A stretch of 64,000 nt of DNA from Coleophoma eucalyptorum (GCA_026120035.1 JALRME010000068.1:27576-91575); one strand, 5' to 3'. Numbered from the stretch's first letter, positions 11,935 through 25,782 are shown. Translations and numbers: made by a program. The notes: generated by a model not told the origin, from the sequence alone.

Positions 11935-12917
11935 ATGGACATCCAAAGCAATGGCACAGCCGCTGGCACGATCCTATACCGGTACGAACCAGCTATTGCT
12001 CCAGCATATGCTTTCTCAGTATTTTTTGGAGTTACCACCATTTCACATCTTTTCTTCATGATTCTATTTCGAGCAGCTTGGTTCATACCTTTATTGATTG
12101 GCGGGGTTTGTAAGTATCACTTCTATAATTTCCATGCTAGTGCCGTCAACTGATGAAGCTTACAACAGGCGAGACATTCGGTTATTATGGAAGATCGTGG
12201 TCAGCTAGACAGTCGGATAATTTCGACGCATACATTCTCCAAGATCTAACTATCCTCATCGCCCCACCCTTCCTCGCAGCAACAATCTACATGACTTTGA
12301 GCCGTCTCATGCAAACTCTGGATGCCCAGCACCATTCATCGGTCCGAACCAAATGGCTCACCACAATATTTGTTCTTTCAGATGTTGTTTGTTTCTGTAC
12401 CCAACTAGGTGGTGCTGGTATACAGATCACCGGAAAACCAGACATCGTACGCATTGGAAATATCGTGGTGTTGGTTGGTTTGGTCTTCCAAATCGTCATC
12501 TTCGGAATATTTGTTCTCTTGGCTTGGAAGTTTCATAAGCGATTGCAGGCAGAGCCTACAAAAATTTCGAACAGCCCCAGGGTCAAATGGAGCCGATGCA
12601 TGCAGGCGCTCTACACCGTGAGTGTTGCAGTCCTGGTCCGAAACCTGATCAGAGTCATCGAGTTCGCAGAGGGAAAAAGTGGTTATGTTATTAAGCATGA
12701 GGTTTTCATCTATCTTTTCGATGCATTTTTAATGTTCTTTGTCATGATAATTTTCCTCGTTGTCCATCCAGGCCAAACGGTCAAAGATGCACGTCCCATT
12801 CACTTGAGTGCAGAATGTGATGAAGGGAGTTCTGCAGGAAGATATGAGGACCCTGTTCCACTGAGAGGATACCGAAATCGGGAGGAATGGCTTGCTGCAA
12901 ATGGAGTGAGGGAATGA
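11935..12917 (+). CDS. RTA1-like seven-helix membrane protein
   Basis: Fungal RTA1 family (lipid-translocating exporter superfamily). Yeast relatives RTA1, RSB1 and RTM1 confer resistance to aminocholesterol, long-chain bases or molasses toxicity. Exons are 11935–12109 and 12169–12917 with a 59 bp intron, giving 307 aa. ATG 11935 was chosen because it leaves the short glycosylatable N-terminus and the YRYEPAIAPAYAF segment normal for the family. The splice rebuilds the signature GGVCETFGYYGRSW. Further family features are YILQDLTILIAPPFLAATIYM, SDVVCFCTQLGGAGIQ and RNLIRVIEFAEG, followed by a last helix ending in VHPGQ. Seven membrane spans are expected at the plasma membrane. The cargo, if any, is unknown. 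Confidence 0.92.
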
Positions 12918-13958
12918 TGCTTGATATGTACAAAGATCAGGATATACGCACTACTACCCCACTTTATCCTCTGGAACTGGGTAACTAGTTGCTATATCTG
13001 TTGTTGAGAGAGTATTATCATTTTCTATGATACGGTAGTGTAACATATTCTTAGCTGGATTACTGCCCTCCTGGATCCGAAGAACTAGTGCTTTTCTATA
13101 TTGTTACACATAACCGATGCACTTTACAGCCAAAAGAAACAAGCCGGCATGCTTCGGTAGACTATATTAATGATGGTATAAACATGATAATATTACACCC
13201 GATTTCCCTGTGAAACACCCCTATAATGACTTAGCCAGAGAAGTGATGCTATCCCTAGGGGAATCAGAGATGCTACAGTGTCGTGGATTCTCTACACAGA
13301 GTTCTACCAACCCTCGAGCCATGTTCTTATAAGACGATGTAAAGGGCCAAGCCACCACAGGCTCTGCTTAAGGGTTACTCGACTTGGGGTAAATGTAGAC
13401 ACTACTTGTTTACCGGCATTTTGGTAAGGGAGGCTTGCGTTGTGATCCTAGCGCGTACCTAGCTCATAACTGTCACACTCCTTCTCGCCCACTCTCTTCT
13501 AAACATCATCTATTTCACTACATTACAAAACTACCTGTTGACCTAGTCAATTCTATGTTGCAATATAAGTAAAACAACACTTGTGTTTCTTGTAACAAAA
13601 GGCATAGCACTTCAATATAAGGTGTACATATTTGCTTTACACCCCGTATAGTATCCCAGAGTTTTGTTGTAATATATTCCAGAATCTTTCAACATAAATT
13701 ATTTTGAAATACTTCCCGTAAAGTATGCTGTGGTGAATATTCCGTGATGCAGAAATTTAGTGACAAAAGAGCCTTATCTAACAGCTAAATTTGTCTAACG
13801 TCGATAAATGGGAAATCTTGTCAGGGAAGAATGATAACACAAAGAAAATTACTCGAACTAAGGAGGAAACCATTATTAGTCTTACATGGGGAATATTTGA
13901 TTTGTCCATCCTCGCTACAAAGTACATAGCTACTCTTAAAGCATTGTCAGGACCCAGG
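12918..13958. other. gene-poor convergent intergenic region
   Basis: One kilobase between convergent stop codons. It is AT-rich in its second half and without a supported gene. The segment 13200–13600 has a different, more GC-balanced composition that could be an old retroelement remnant, but I found no terminal repeats or coding motifs to support that. Confidence 0.4.
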
Positions 13959-15367
13959 TCACGTTTGTCTTAGGGTCTCCGAGGTTTGAAGTGGTTTTGT
14001 GGCAGCAGTCAAAAGCTGAACCAGCGTCTCTGGCCACGCAACCCATTTTTGGTGATCTTCATCCAGACTATCCTGGACTCCACGCAAGATGTGCTGCGGC
14101 CAACCTTTCATAAACCATTGGTATTTGAGTTCGGCGAGGAGAACAGCGTAATGTGCAAATATGATTAGCGGAATTGCTTCTTTCTCTTGTAAGCTAGCGA
14201 TGAAGTCGTCCTCAGCTCTATATAACCAAGCAAATGTTATCTGTGAATGTCGGCTAGATTCATCTTTCTCATCAATGATGCCCTCATAAGTTGCCGTGAA
14301 GGCGGCCGAGAGTCTTGTAAAGGCTGTAAGATTTGATTGGCCTCTAGGCTGTTCAGTGGAGATACCTTCCTCAACCAAAGACCGTAACCGTGATAACTGC
14401 TCCTTATAATCAGGCGGAGGGTCTCGTTTTTCAATAGGATACACGGATTCCCCATTACCTTGTGTGTAATAGGCCAGAATACCAGAATTGAGGGTACTTG
14501 TACTAGATTCAATGATCGACCGGACACCCCTGAGAAGAACAAGCCAAGGTGCTTCTTCATTATCGCTGAATGCAAGGTATTCACCTGGCTGTGGACCTGT
14601 GCCAAAATGACAGAAGCAGACTATAATCGCAGAAAGAAACAAACTTTCACAATTGTCTGGGTTGATGTGCATAAGCATGGCGGTCGTTTCTCGAAGACCA
14701 ATCTCAAGATGATGCTTAGCTTGCTTAAGGCACTGCTCTTGTAGTTCTGGCCGGCAATGTCGTAGATGTAGAGCAGATAAGCTGAGGAGGAGATGTATCA
14801 TAAAAGGATGCCGAAATGCAATATCTGGAAGTTGGATTTGCCAGAAAGTAAGACTAGGCTTTCCTTCTCCAATACTGTTCGCTGTAGACATGATGAAATG
14901 ATGCCATAACTCAAAATTTGCAGGATCCAAGACTGCAGAGGCCTGTCCGACTGGACTCAATACAATTGGAGGTTGGCGTAATCTGCCTTGGCTGTTTTCA
15001 TCACTTGCATTGTACAATGCCATGCGTTCATATCGTGAAGGCACGAAGCGTCTGCTGGCATTTTGTGTCGTTGGTACTTCTTCTGGTGAAGACTGGGCGG
15101 CATGGGCCGATGAAGAAACAGACGAGTCGTTCGCTCCACCTGGGAACAAATAAATGCAGCGAACCCCACGATTTGAGCAATGGGAACATATTGGTTTAAT
15201 CTCATCACACTGGTAGACATTAGGTATTAGGTATTTGCTAAATCCTCGATCGTGACATGAAGTGGTATGCTTGCCTTTATCTTGCGCCTTTTGCAGTTGA
15301 CACAGCCGAGGCGTGACTTCTGGTGGGACTTGCGCGTAGGCTTTGAGGTCACCCGCTCCTGAGACAT
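13959..15367 (-). CDS. Zn2Cys6 transcription factor
   Basis: Fungal binuclear zinc-cluster regulator, 447 aa, acting in the nucleus. Exons are 15367–15275 (31 codons) and 15209–13959. The six cysteines lie at 22, 25, 32, 39, 42 and 49 with the spacing C-x2-C-x6-C-x6-C-x2-C-x6-C, exactly the Gal4-type consensus, preceded by RKSHQKSRLG, typical of the sterol-regulator (Upc2-like) subgroup. The 65 bp intron splits the finger just before Cys32 and has a GC donor (AAG|GCAAGC), paired with a normal CAG acceptor; without it the finger cannot form. The C-terminal part (about residues 90–430) has the helical FELWHHFIMSTANS and MIHLLLSLSALHLRH blocks found in fungal-specific factors. Its target genes are not evident; the nearest gene upstream is a kinesin. 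Confidence 0.92.
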
Positions 15368-16259
15368 CTATAAATCAGGAAAAACTCTTCCTATAAATAA
15401 TATCAAATAGAAGTGTACAGAAGGTTGCCAGTTTTGTTGAGCAGCTGACGGGTACTGGGGGTCTGACATGGATTGGGTACCAAGGAGACGATAAAGAACG
15501 GAGTTTTAGAAGTTCGCGGGTCGGAATATTGTTGTACCATCTTCCGATCTTCGCATCGAATTCTATTCTGATCGGTGCGCATGGTTGATATTATGAAAAT
15601 AGCATGTTATGTGAGTATCTTTATGAAATGGGTTATGTAGCAAGGCGTTGATGAGCGAATGTGCGTTCTGTGTCTTGAAGATTTCCATAGCTCAGAGGTG
15701 AGCTTACTGTACCCTTCACTTCACAAGTCCACTCTCAGTGGAAGGGACATTCTCAGCCTAAGGTCTAGGTACAAAAGTTCTAGGTATAGTTTCACTACTA
15801 TATAATCATACATATCAATTCCGGTAGGGCTGGACCACCATACTTACAAGAAAAAGATTTATGAATTAACTCAACGGAGATTGGTTGTAGCACACCTAGT
15901 ACGACCAGTACACAAACATCTCACAGCCACTAGTGAGCATAAAGTCAACAATGCCAGCCTGGGATTTCTAGAGCATTTGTTAAGACATGTAAACTTTATA
16001 TGGAAAGGTCAGCGGTGCTGTACATACCTACTCGTCAGCAAATGTGGTCGGCGTAACAACGACGTTCTTCAGAACCAAGGTTGGAAACTTGGAAGTGGAA
16101 TGCGCACGTGACTGGTCGTTGCTGAGGGAAAGCAAGGTCCCAGCTCCGATAAGGAAGTAAACAAAGCGATCGCGAAAGATTTCTAGAGATACAGTGCAAC
16201 CCAACCCAACCCCAAGGCGCAGTGCAACGAACAAATCTCTTGCTCGTGCAATTCTCAAC
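15368..16259. other. divergent intergenic region
   Basis: 0.9 kb between the divergent regulator and kinesin genes, presumably carrying both promoters. The open frame at 15881–16111 shows no recognisable content. Confidence 0.45.
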
Positions 16260-18698
16260 ATGGAGTCGCATCCAAAATCCCAGACCGCACTCTTCCAAGT
16301 CTACCTACGATTACGACCTCCTCCAACTTCACAGCAGCTCTATCCTTCCTTAACGACCCCAGATCGCTTTTTGGACGTCGAAGAAGCATCAGAGGAAGCC
16401 GTGCCGACCCACATTACTCTAAACCCGCCAAATGACAACCGCAGAAGGGCTGTTGAGAAGTTCGCCTTTACACAGGTTTTTGAAGAAGATGCCTCGCAGC
16501 TCGACATATTTCAAGGAGCAGGTGTGATTCCGCTGGTGGAAGGAGTGTTAGGTCCACAAGGTGGTGATGGCAGAGATGGGTTGCTGGCTACTCTTGGTGT
16601 CACTGGCTCTGGAAAGGTAAGGAGAGAGCAATGTCTATTTGGGCTATACTGATCGTTCGGCAGAGCCATACTATCTTGGGATCAAAAAGCCAACGAGGCC
16701 TCACACAACTTGCCCTTGACGTGCTGTTTCGGTCCATTTCTCCCAATATGCTCGATGCGAATACTACGCCATCCCTAATGTCTACAATTTCTGCATCAGA
16801 TGGCTCAGAGGCACAGCTTATGTCGGCTCAGGGATTCTTTGACACAATCTATGGCGATCCCACATCACGATCCCGAGCAAACTCGCGGGCAGCAACACCC
16901 ATGCTAGTACGGGCACCTCTCTCTATTCAGCGATCATTTAGCAAAATTTGTGCATCAATTCCAGGTCACTTTCCTCATAGTCCTAGGAGCATTCGGATTG
17001 TCGAGGAAAGTATACTTGAGGATGATGAAGTTAAGGACTACTTGATAGTGTCGAGCAGTCCCAGATTACCCTCTTATTTGTCAATGACAGCAGCAAGAAC
17101 TCAGAAGAAACAAACTAAGTCTCAATTAAAGGGCGAATCATTTTCATCGCAAACACCCAGCCGCAAACATATGTACCGTCCATCTGCCATGCCTACGATG
17201 CCCGATATAAGCGCAGTCACTGTCCCTATCGACTCTTCGGCAGAGTACGCGATTGTCATTTCGATGTATGAAGTATACAATGATCGTATTTTTGACTTGC
17301 TTACACCAGGATCAAAGACAGCATCAAGCAAAGATGTCCGACGGCGCCCACTTCTGTTCAAATCCACAGAACAGTCTCCTGATCGCAAATTAGTTGCAGG
17401 ATTGCGAAAGGTGATGTGTGGATCTATGAAGGAAGCGTTGATGGTACTAGAAGCTGGCCTTCAAGAGCGCCGAGTGGCTGGTACTGGTAGCAATAGTGTG
17501 TCTTCTAGAAGTCACGGGTTCTTTTGTGTTGAAGTGAAGAAGAGACGAAGATCAAGATTAGTCTCTCCATGGAGCAGCAGTGCCTTGACCGTGGTTGATC
17601 TTGCTGGAAGTGAAAGAGCCAGAGATGCGAAGACTCAAGGTGCCACACTTGCTGAAGCCGGCAAGATAAACGAAAGTCTGATGTATCTGGGCCAATATTT
17701 GCAGATGCAGAGTGATATTGGCAACACAAAGGTATTAACCCTGCGAGATCTTCAATTTTCTGCTGACAATAATGTAGTCAAATCTCGTACCATTCCGTCA
17801 GTGTAAGCTGACAGAGCTTTTGTTCTCCAATTCCTTTCCATCTGCCAACGCTTCAGCCTCAACATCGCAGCGTCCTCGGAATCCACAGAAGGCGGTCATG
17901 ATCGTCACTGCTGATCCAGTCGGTGACTTCAACGCAACAAGTCAAATACTCAGATACAGTGCACTCGCTCGTGAGGTGACAGTTCCCCGAATTCCCAGTG
18001 TCTCATCAACGATCTTGGCCAATTGTCAAAATAATGCAAATAAAGGCTATTTTAATGGACGGACTACGCCAAGTGACACAGAACGAGAGACTATGGAAAT
18101 CGCTGCACTCGAGATTGCTCGTATGAGTGAAGAAATTGACGGTCTACGAGCGGAGTTGCTCGCAGAACAACAACGAAGAATGGAAGTTGAGGCACATCTA
18201 ATGAGCTATGAAGATGCCTTGGAAGACAAGATGATGGACTTCGAAGCAGCGATTAGAGAAGAATGCTACCAGGAAATGGAGAAGGCTATGCAAGAGCAGA
18301 CTAACAAGTGGAAAGCTTGCTTGGCAGAAGAACAGGAGAAGAATGAACAGCATCTAGACAAGAAGCTTGAAATCTTGGCTAGAGGTTTGGATGATGATCC
18401 ACAGAGTGATAGCGATGAGAACAAAGAGAACGTTTTGATCGTGGAAGGTTTAGAAGATGAGAATAGGAGGTTGAAGAGGGAGATGGAGATTATGAGACGT
18501 GAACTCCAGCTGCGAAGTCCAAGCAAGAATGCGAAGACGCCGCTACGAGATTCAACGCCTCGAACTATAAGTGACATTTCATCGTCATTTGAAAACATGC
18601 GAGTAAGCGAGGAAGGAACTCCAACGTCGCCAGTTAAAAAGATGAGGAAATTAACGACTAGAAAATGGGACATGGGCGTCGAGGATGATTTGTTTTAA
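16260..18698 (+). CDS. kinesin motor protein with large motor insert, kinesin-6-like
   Basis: Microtubule motor, 781 aa, exons 16260–16616, 16664–17731 and 17778–18698 (introns 47 and 46 bp). The P-loop GVTGSGKS spans intron 1 (residues 113–120). Switch I SNSVSSRSH lies at 395–403, switch II DLAGSER at 431–437, and the NESLMYLGQYL helix follows. Intron 2 removal restores the conserved PFRQCKLTELL. EVYNDRIFDLL at 322–332 is separated from the P-loop strand by roughly 170 extra residues, a long Ser-rich insertion in the loop-6 area, a trait of kinesin-6 (MKLP1/KIF20/Klp9) motors that act on the anaphase spindle midzone. The C-terminus has a coiled coil (about 600–720) rich in Glu/Lys/Arg, then a basic Ser/Thr-Pro tail. 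Motor identity is certain; the subfamily is inferred from the insert. Confidence 0.92.
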
Positions 18699-18949
18699 AG
18701 GGCCGGGTTGGTTGGGTATCCTTGAGAGGAAGGGTTGAAGATGAGGCGCTTTTGGGAGGAATACTTGATACCACGGGCTAAATTGTGTAATGTTTTGACA
18801 TGAGTGATGTTTCGTACGGTTGGAATATGGATGAGGGGTTTTGACTTTTGCTCTGTATAATGCATTTGTTTTCTCTGCGGCGCCTTAGCATTGCCAGTAT
18901 GCAATAGGGAATCAGTTTATTGTCCTGTCTGGAATCATCGAAGTTTATT

Positions 18950-20149
18950 CTACGCAGCTACCCTGGCTTGCTCAACACCAGCGCTTTCGTACGTGATTGC
19001 ATGACCATGAGCTACACCCAAGCTCTTGACTATAGCTACAAATTTCGGATCCAGCACAGGGCCAGACCCATCTACGTCACTATCAAATTTCTCATGGAAC
19101 AGACGCATGCGAGCAGCTTGATAATCACCAAAGGTAGCATCAACATTCTTCTCGTCGTGCGTGAATTTCCCTTCTGGGCCTCTCTTCAAGAACTTCAGTG
19201 GCGCATCTACTTCCCATATCAGGATGTCTATTCTAGACCAGTGAAAGGGGGGGGGGGTAGCACTGACCTGCATTTGCATTCACAAAATACGCCATGCTAT
19301 ATCGATCCTGATCATACATCGAGGACTTCCGAGCTACACGATGCAGGGTACTCTTCAGTGCACCATCACTCCACAGCGCTAGCCCATCCCCAATATTCAC
19401 AATCATAGCCCCTTCCACCACAGACACAGGGACGAAATCCTGCGAGTCAGGGCTCTTGACTTCCAACCCTGCCGACTTGGTGAACAGAAGCGTCATGGTG
19501 CCCCAATCTGTGTGCTCTCCCAGAGAGGGAAAGCTTGACTCCGGCTTTGAAGATAGAGCTGGGTAGCGCATCAACCGCAGGACGTTCCCAGGCATTTTGG
19601 CAGGGTCATGCGCTGTGAAGAAGTAGGCTGGTGGTAGGGACATGGCGCTTGCGAAGGAGGTCAGCAGTTTGGTTGATAGCAGATGGCAGCGAGCTCGGAA
19701 GGCCTCGATCTTCTCTCGCCGTGCATGCGTCCACCAGCTTGAGAGGTTGCTTGCGGTCAGGTTGGAGTCGGCGACGTCGCCGAATACGCAGCCTTCCTGG
19801 ATGCCGATTCTTTGTAAGATCACTTTTGTCAGTTCCCTTGCAATTACGTTCTTGGATAGCATTTCGGCACTTGGAGTCTGAATAAAGAGGTTCCTCGCGT
19901 TACTTACACGGACTCCTTATGATCATACCCTACCTGAGCGGTATTCATCCACTTCTCCTCCTTGACCTCCTTCGGCTGACTAAAGAAGCCCTTGGAGAGC
20001 TCAAATATCTCGTCAATCTCTTCCTGTGGGATTCCATGGCCGGTCAATATCAGGAATCCCCATTTGCTCGCTGCGCCAAAGAGCTCTGCCGACAACCGAT
20101 CAGGGTCGGATGCAAAGAGGCTTAAATCCACGATTGGTATTCCGGCCAT
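18950..20149 (-). CDS. 2-oxoglutarate/Fe(II)-dependent oxygenase, isopenicillin-N-synthase-like
   Basis: Non-haem iron oxygenase of the IPNS/GA-oxidase type, 347 aa. Exons are 20149–19908, 19809–19268 and 19209–18950. The N-terminal DIOX_N part reads IPIVDLSLF with KWGFLILTGHGIP. The iron ligands are His180 and Asp182 in GEHTDWGTMTLL and His237 in TLHRV. The 2-oxoglutarate-binding pair is Arg250–Ser252 in DRYSMAYF. The splices give NTAQVGYDHKESV–IGIQEG and VNANAV–DAPLKFL, in frame at both sides. Intron 1 is longer than usual here (98 bp), and intron 2 contains a pure 11-nt G/C run (19247–19257). Such enzymes hydroxylate, desaturate or cyclise small molecules. It is convergent with the kinesin gene (251 bp apart). 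The substrate is unknown and no biosynthetic backbone gene is nearby. Confidence 0.9.
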
Positions 20150-21082
20150 CTTGAACAGCTAGTGTTTTCTTGCGTCTATGTGAATGACGACTGGGATGGT
20201 CAGAAGCAAGATGTCAATGAGTCTTGTTGAGTAAGCTACGACGAAAGCTCTCCGCACAGAATTCGTCCCCTGCAATGCACGTCAGTAAGTGGAGTTCCAA
20301 AGCATCTAGCCATGCTATGCTATGCCATGCAGCACATATCGTTAAACTATACTGACTAGTTTTTGGGTATCAAATCAAGTCTCGGATTCCCCAGAACATA
20401 CAAAATCGGCACTCCTAGGTTAAAGCAAGATGTTCCGATGGCTTACAGACTTTTGACAATAGCGAAACCCGAGCAACTAAGCAGAGAGCAGTGACGAATA
20501 AAGTGGAGAGTACCTAATATACGGATGGCTCTTCGATGATTTCCTGCCTTTCTGTTCTGTAAGCTTTTACTTGAGCGATTGGGACGTTGTTCGAAGCACG
20601 GCACGGCTGGGCCGCATGCTGTCGCTACCTATATTGTAACTTGATCATGCCATAAGCGAGTTTGAGTTGGTCTCCCACTTCCGATGGACGTCGGCCGAGA
20701 TATCTTATCTCTATCCGTCCCAGGTACCAGGAGTGCTCAGGTTGTTGAGGTGTGCAATCACTGACCGCTTTCACTGTGTACATACGACTTTGAACTAACG
20801 CTCTGGAATCAATGGAAATAATTTAGTAATCGATGCCCTATCTTCTAGAATGGCTTCGTAATTGTAAGGGATTTCGTACATAGGTCAAACAACTTCTAGT
20901 CTGGAATCTGATTTGTGCCTCTGAGTTGCATTTTAGTCCTAGATCTAGTCTATATATCTTATAAAAGTACAAGGTTGCCTACGTCGGCACGGGTACTCCT
21001 GTGCTATATGCCACGCCCAGCCGCGGAGCCCAAGATCTAGTATTATGCCTCCCAAAGTCGCTTCTGCGCTTACGAAGTGTAT
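20150..21082. other. intergenic region upstream of the oxygenase and downstream of BRF1
   Basis: 0.9 kb holding the presumed oxygenase promoter next to 20150 and the BRF1 3' flank near 21000. I see no coding or RNA feature. Confidence 0.5.
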
Positions 21083-23431
21083 TTACTCATAATCTTCGTA
21101 ATCATCCACACCAAAATTGTCATCCGGATCCTGGTCCGCAAAGGGATCAATATCGCCTTGCTCAGGATCTTCCTCATACTCCTCATCCTCTTCGATCTCA
21201 TCATCGCCAAATTCGTTCGGAATATGTCGCTTCTCTGGATCTGCGGTTCCAACCTCTTCGTCATCATCCGCCTGCTCACTGACTGTTGGAGCTGCAGATC
21301 CTTCTCGAGAATCAGACGCCATGCTTGGTGCACGACTGGTAACTTGACTCGTCGCCGCACTTCCTGGGCCGACTTTGTTCTTGAACATTGAATTGATAGC
21401 GTCGTAGTTGATCTTCTTGGACCACGTCCGCATTTTCACCATGTTCTTTGCGGCTTCCGCAGGGGATTCGGCCACAGATGCACCTTCTCCAATTCTGGGC
21501 TTCTTCTTCCGTCTCCGTGTAGCTTTGGGCGGGTCTAGTTCTGCACGCTTCTTGTCTAGAAGTTTCTTCTGTTGTTCACGCAGCCACACCTTGTTCTCAT
21601 TGACCCAGATCTTCTCCTTCTTTGCCACTTCCTCGGGTGCTAACAAACAGTTTTTAACTTCGGGGTCATCGGCGAATTCGTCTTCACCAATGTGAACATC
21701 CATATTCACAGGCTTTGAGGAGACCAATAACATATGGGTAGTGACCTTCTTAGCAGCCCTGGCGTATTCTGCGGCATGCTCCTTTGTGTTCGGGTCGTTG
21801 ATCATTTCACTAATCTGATCCTCAAGCTCATTCTCATCGTGCAACCAAGCTTCGGGTACTTCCAGACGTTTACCGTTTGACGACGAGGGTTCTCTGTTCT
21901 CTGCAGCCTCCTCATCCAGAGCGACATCTCCATATTCCTTTGCCAATTGTTCTTCCGTGATTGATGCAAGTTCTTGTACTTCGTCTAAAAGTGCCGGATC
22001 AATGGGTATATCGCCATTTACTGATTGCCGGGATGCCTCGTCTGAGCCCTCGCGCGATGGTAGAACTCCTTCCGGCTCAGCTGGTGTAAGCATTCCGGAT
22101 TCAATTGATCCGACCTGCTGTGGGGGATTAGGGATAGTAAATCCATCAGCGTCTTTTCTAACTTCTGACGGCTGTGTTGGTGGTGGGGAAACTAAATGCC
22201 CATTTGCATCACGTTGTCGTTTGTTGCTGCCTTCGGCATCATCTTCTTCGGCATCCTCATCTTCAGCAGCCGCACCTCTCTTCCGCTTCTTCGATTTCTT
22301 ATTCTTCAGGAATTCTTCAGACTTTTGGTAGAAGGATGGAGGATCATGGGCTGATTCCAAGAATTCGTTGTTGATGAACTCGTCAACTGTAAGTGCACTA
22401 CTGGGAGTCAATTTGAATTCTTCCAATCGCTTCTGGATAGTGTTGGTGGTGACTTTGACGATATATACGACTTCGGTGACAGTTCGACGGAAGTTGTTCA
22501 TGCGAGCAGCCAAAATGAGACAAGCACCGCAAACACCGGAAGGTCGTCGACCCATTACCATCCAATCCAAGCTCATACGTTGAACCATTCGGATAGCATC
22601 AGTGGCAACCTTTTCAGTCATGTCGCCAAACTCGAGTCTAGCAGCGAATCTGAAGATCAAGTCCTCGGGAATAATGGGCATGATCCCATCCGCAGCAAAG
22701 GAAATTGTCTTGTGCAAAGCCTTGAAGCAATGTCCGAGCTTGAAGACGTTGACCTATAAGTGTTAGCAAAGTTAGGAACAGAGTAAAGGACAGATGAGTT
22801 ACTTGAAGTCTATCGGCAAAATCGATGAGCATGACCTTACACGGTTTCTCCTTACGACAAGCAGAATAGAGGCAGACTGCTCCAACCATGTCCAAGCGAC
22901 GACCCTGGATGAAATTGTGCATGGCACAAACCTTGAAGATTTGCACAGCACTGGTCACGATGGGTTCTGGAATTTCCATCTGAGACCCCATATTTTGAAT
23001 TTCATGTTTGCCTATTCTCTGTTAGCTTTGCCGCAGCGAAAAACTTGAACTGCCATACCTTGTCGGATTGTTGCCTCTTTAGACTCTCCTGCATTGCCAC
23101 CGGCCCTACGGAAAGCAGGTCCCAAACTCTTTGCTGCACCTTGATCGGCACTGACAAAACTACCTTGGACGACGGCAGCACCACTTGAACTCTCACCAAA
23201 TTGAACTTCGGAAACGATGTTGGAATCATCAACAACCGTACCACAGTTATGACAGATGCCATCTTCGATCTTGGGAGTTTCACAATGCTTGTTTGGACAA
23301 AGTCGAGCCTTGGGCTTAGCCATAGCAGCTTTCTGGCCGCCTCGAATGACAGGGGGGGCATTTACAATGGGCCGCATATTTTTGAGAGGATTCGGCTTCC
23401 TAGGCGGTGCTGGCTTGGGTCGAGGAGGCAT
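21083..23431 (-). CDS. BRF1: TFIIIB subunit BRF1
   Basis: TFIIB-related factor of RNA polymerase III initiation complex TFIIIB; it bridges TBP, TFIIIC and Pol III at tRNA and 5S genes. 750 aa, exons 23431–23059, 23011–22803 and 22753–21083 (introns 47 and 49 bp). The N-terminal zinc ribbon uses Cys45, Cys50 (or His49), Cys60 and Cys63 (CPNKHC...CHNC). Two cyclin-fold repeats follow (about 110–320), including GRRLDMVGAVCLYSACRKE and GRRPSGVCGACLILAARM, the paired signatures of TFIIB/BRF. After a long acidic and Lys-rich linker, the BRF homology block that grips TBP is seen around residues 550–600 (PEVKNCLLAPEEVAKKEKIW). The tail is very acidic. It is divergent from the PRMT1-type gene. The start at 23431 is the first ATG after an in-frame stop-rich leader and gives a basic Pro-rich N-terminus. 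Confidence 0.95.
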
Positions 23432-24490
23432 GGTGAAGGGTGACTGGGAGCCCCGCGGAGCCCCACGACAGCTAACTTGTGAGCAACGTCTTGAATGATG
23501 GCGACAGCAACAACGATGCTGAGATGGTGATCGGGGAGCTGTCCCAGCGAACAGCGCGTCCCGTGATTGGATGGACGGAGAGGGAAGGATGGATGAGAAA
23601 AGTGTGCACTGAGGGTGGTGTTGGATGTGGAGATGGTGAAGCTGGAACAAAACGAGGTGCGGAGTGGGGAAGCGATGGAATGGCTCAAGTGTGAGCAGGC
23701 GGGTTTATGACTGATGTGCGCGCCGGGCCCCGTCAGCCAGCCAGCCGCGTCCAGTTTTGGCGAGACTTTTTCTTTTGTGCGAGCGAGCGAGGCCGAAAAG
23801 ATCTCTGCCCGTTGCGCTGCGGGGCTGCAGTCAAGATCAGCCACAGACGAGGCCACAAGCGAGAGAAAGCGATTTGCCCTCTTTGGGCGCAGGGCAGGAT
23901 TGGGAGGGGGGAGGGGGGACGGGGGACGGGGGAAGAGAGCAAGAATAGGACAGGAGTCTTAATGCCTTAATGCTCACTGTCTATATTCGGGCACTCGAAG
24001 GAAGTCGTTGCAGCCTGAGAGCTTATTATGTCGTCGTCTCTACTATACCCACTGCAAAAGATACTTTGAGCTAGGAAGAACCAGTAGTTGCTCGTCCACG
24101 TGATCAGCCATGGCTGTCTTCTGCTAAGATCTGTCATTAGACTTGATACTTCCAATCGGTATCTCTTAATGTCTCTCTCTCTTGATCCAAGCGCATTCGT
24201 TTGACCTACATGACCCCTATGAGCGGAACTACGGGTTAAAAATGTGCGTATTGCTTCTTTGCTCATCTTAAAACCAGCATCAAACTCAGCACCGAAGTTA
24301 ATGCTGCCACTTTCACCGCCTACACTAGCGTCTTTTCAACACGGCAAAATGCCTGCTCGAGATTTTTTTGTATACCGCTCGCGCGATAAAAACAACAGGG
24401 CCTGCACAGCTGCAAACATCCACTCGCCTTTCTGCACATCCATCTTTCCCTTGTCTCTACTCTCTTTGCCTCTACCTCTATACTACAATC
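23432..24490. promoter_or_regulatory. divergent promoter region BRF1 / PRMT1-type gene
   Basis: 1.06 kb between two divergent housekeeping genes. It is GC-rich with G/C homopolymer runs at about 23905–23935 next to BRF1, and has CT-rich tracts (24430–24490) just before the methyltransferase ATG, a pattern typical of fungal core promoters. No TATA box is clear. Open frames in the GC-rich part exist on both strands and look fortuitous. Confidence 0.5.

Positions 24491-25782
<1,292 letters not shown>

Noticed and set aside
13200..13640. Possible retroelement LTR remnant
   Set aside because: Only a composition change and a TGTCACAC motif; no matching second copy in the window.
21070..22583. Several plus-strand open frames opposite BRF1
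   Set aside because: They are shadows of the acidic and Lys-rich coding strand; composition is low-complexity and BRF1 is certain.
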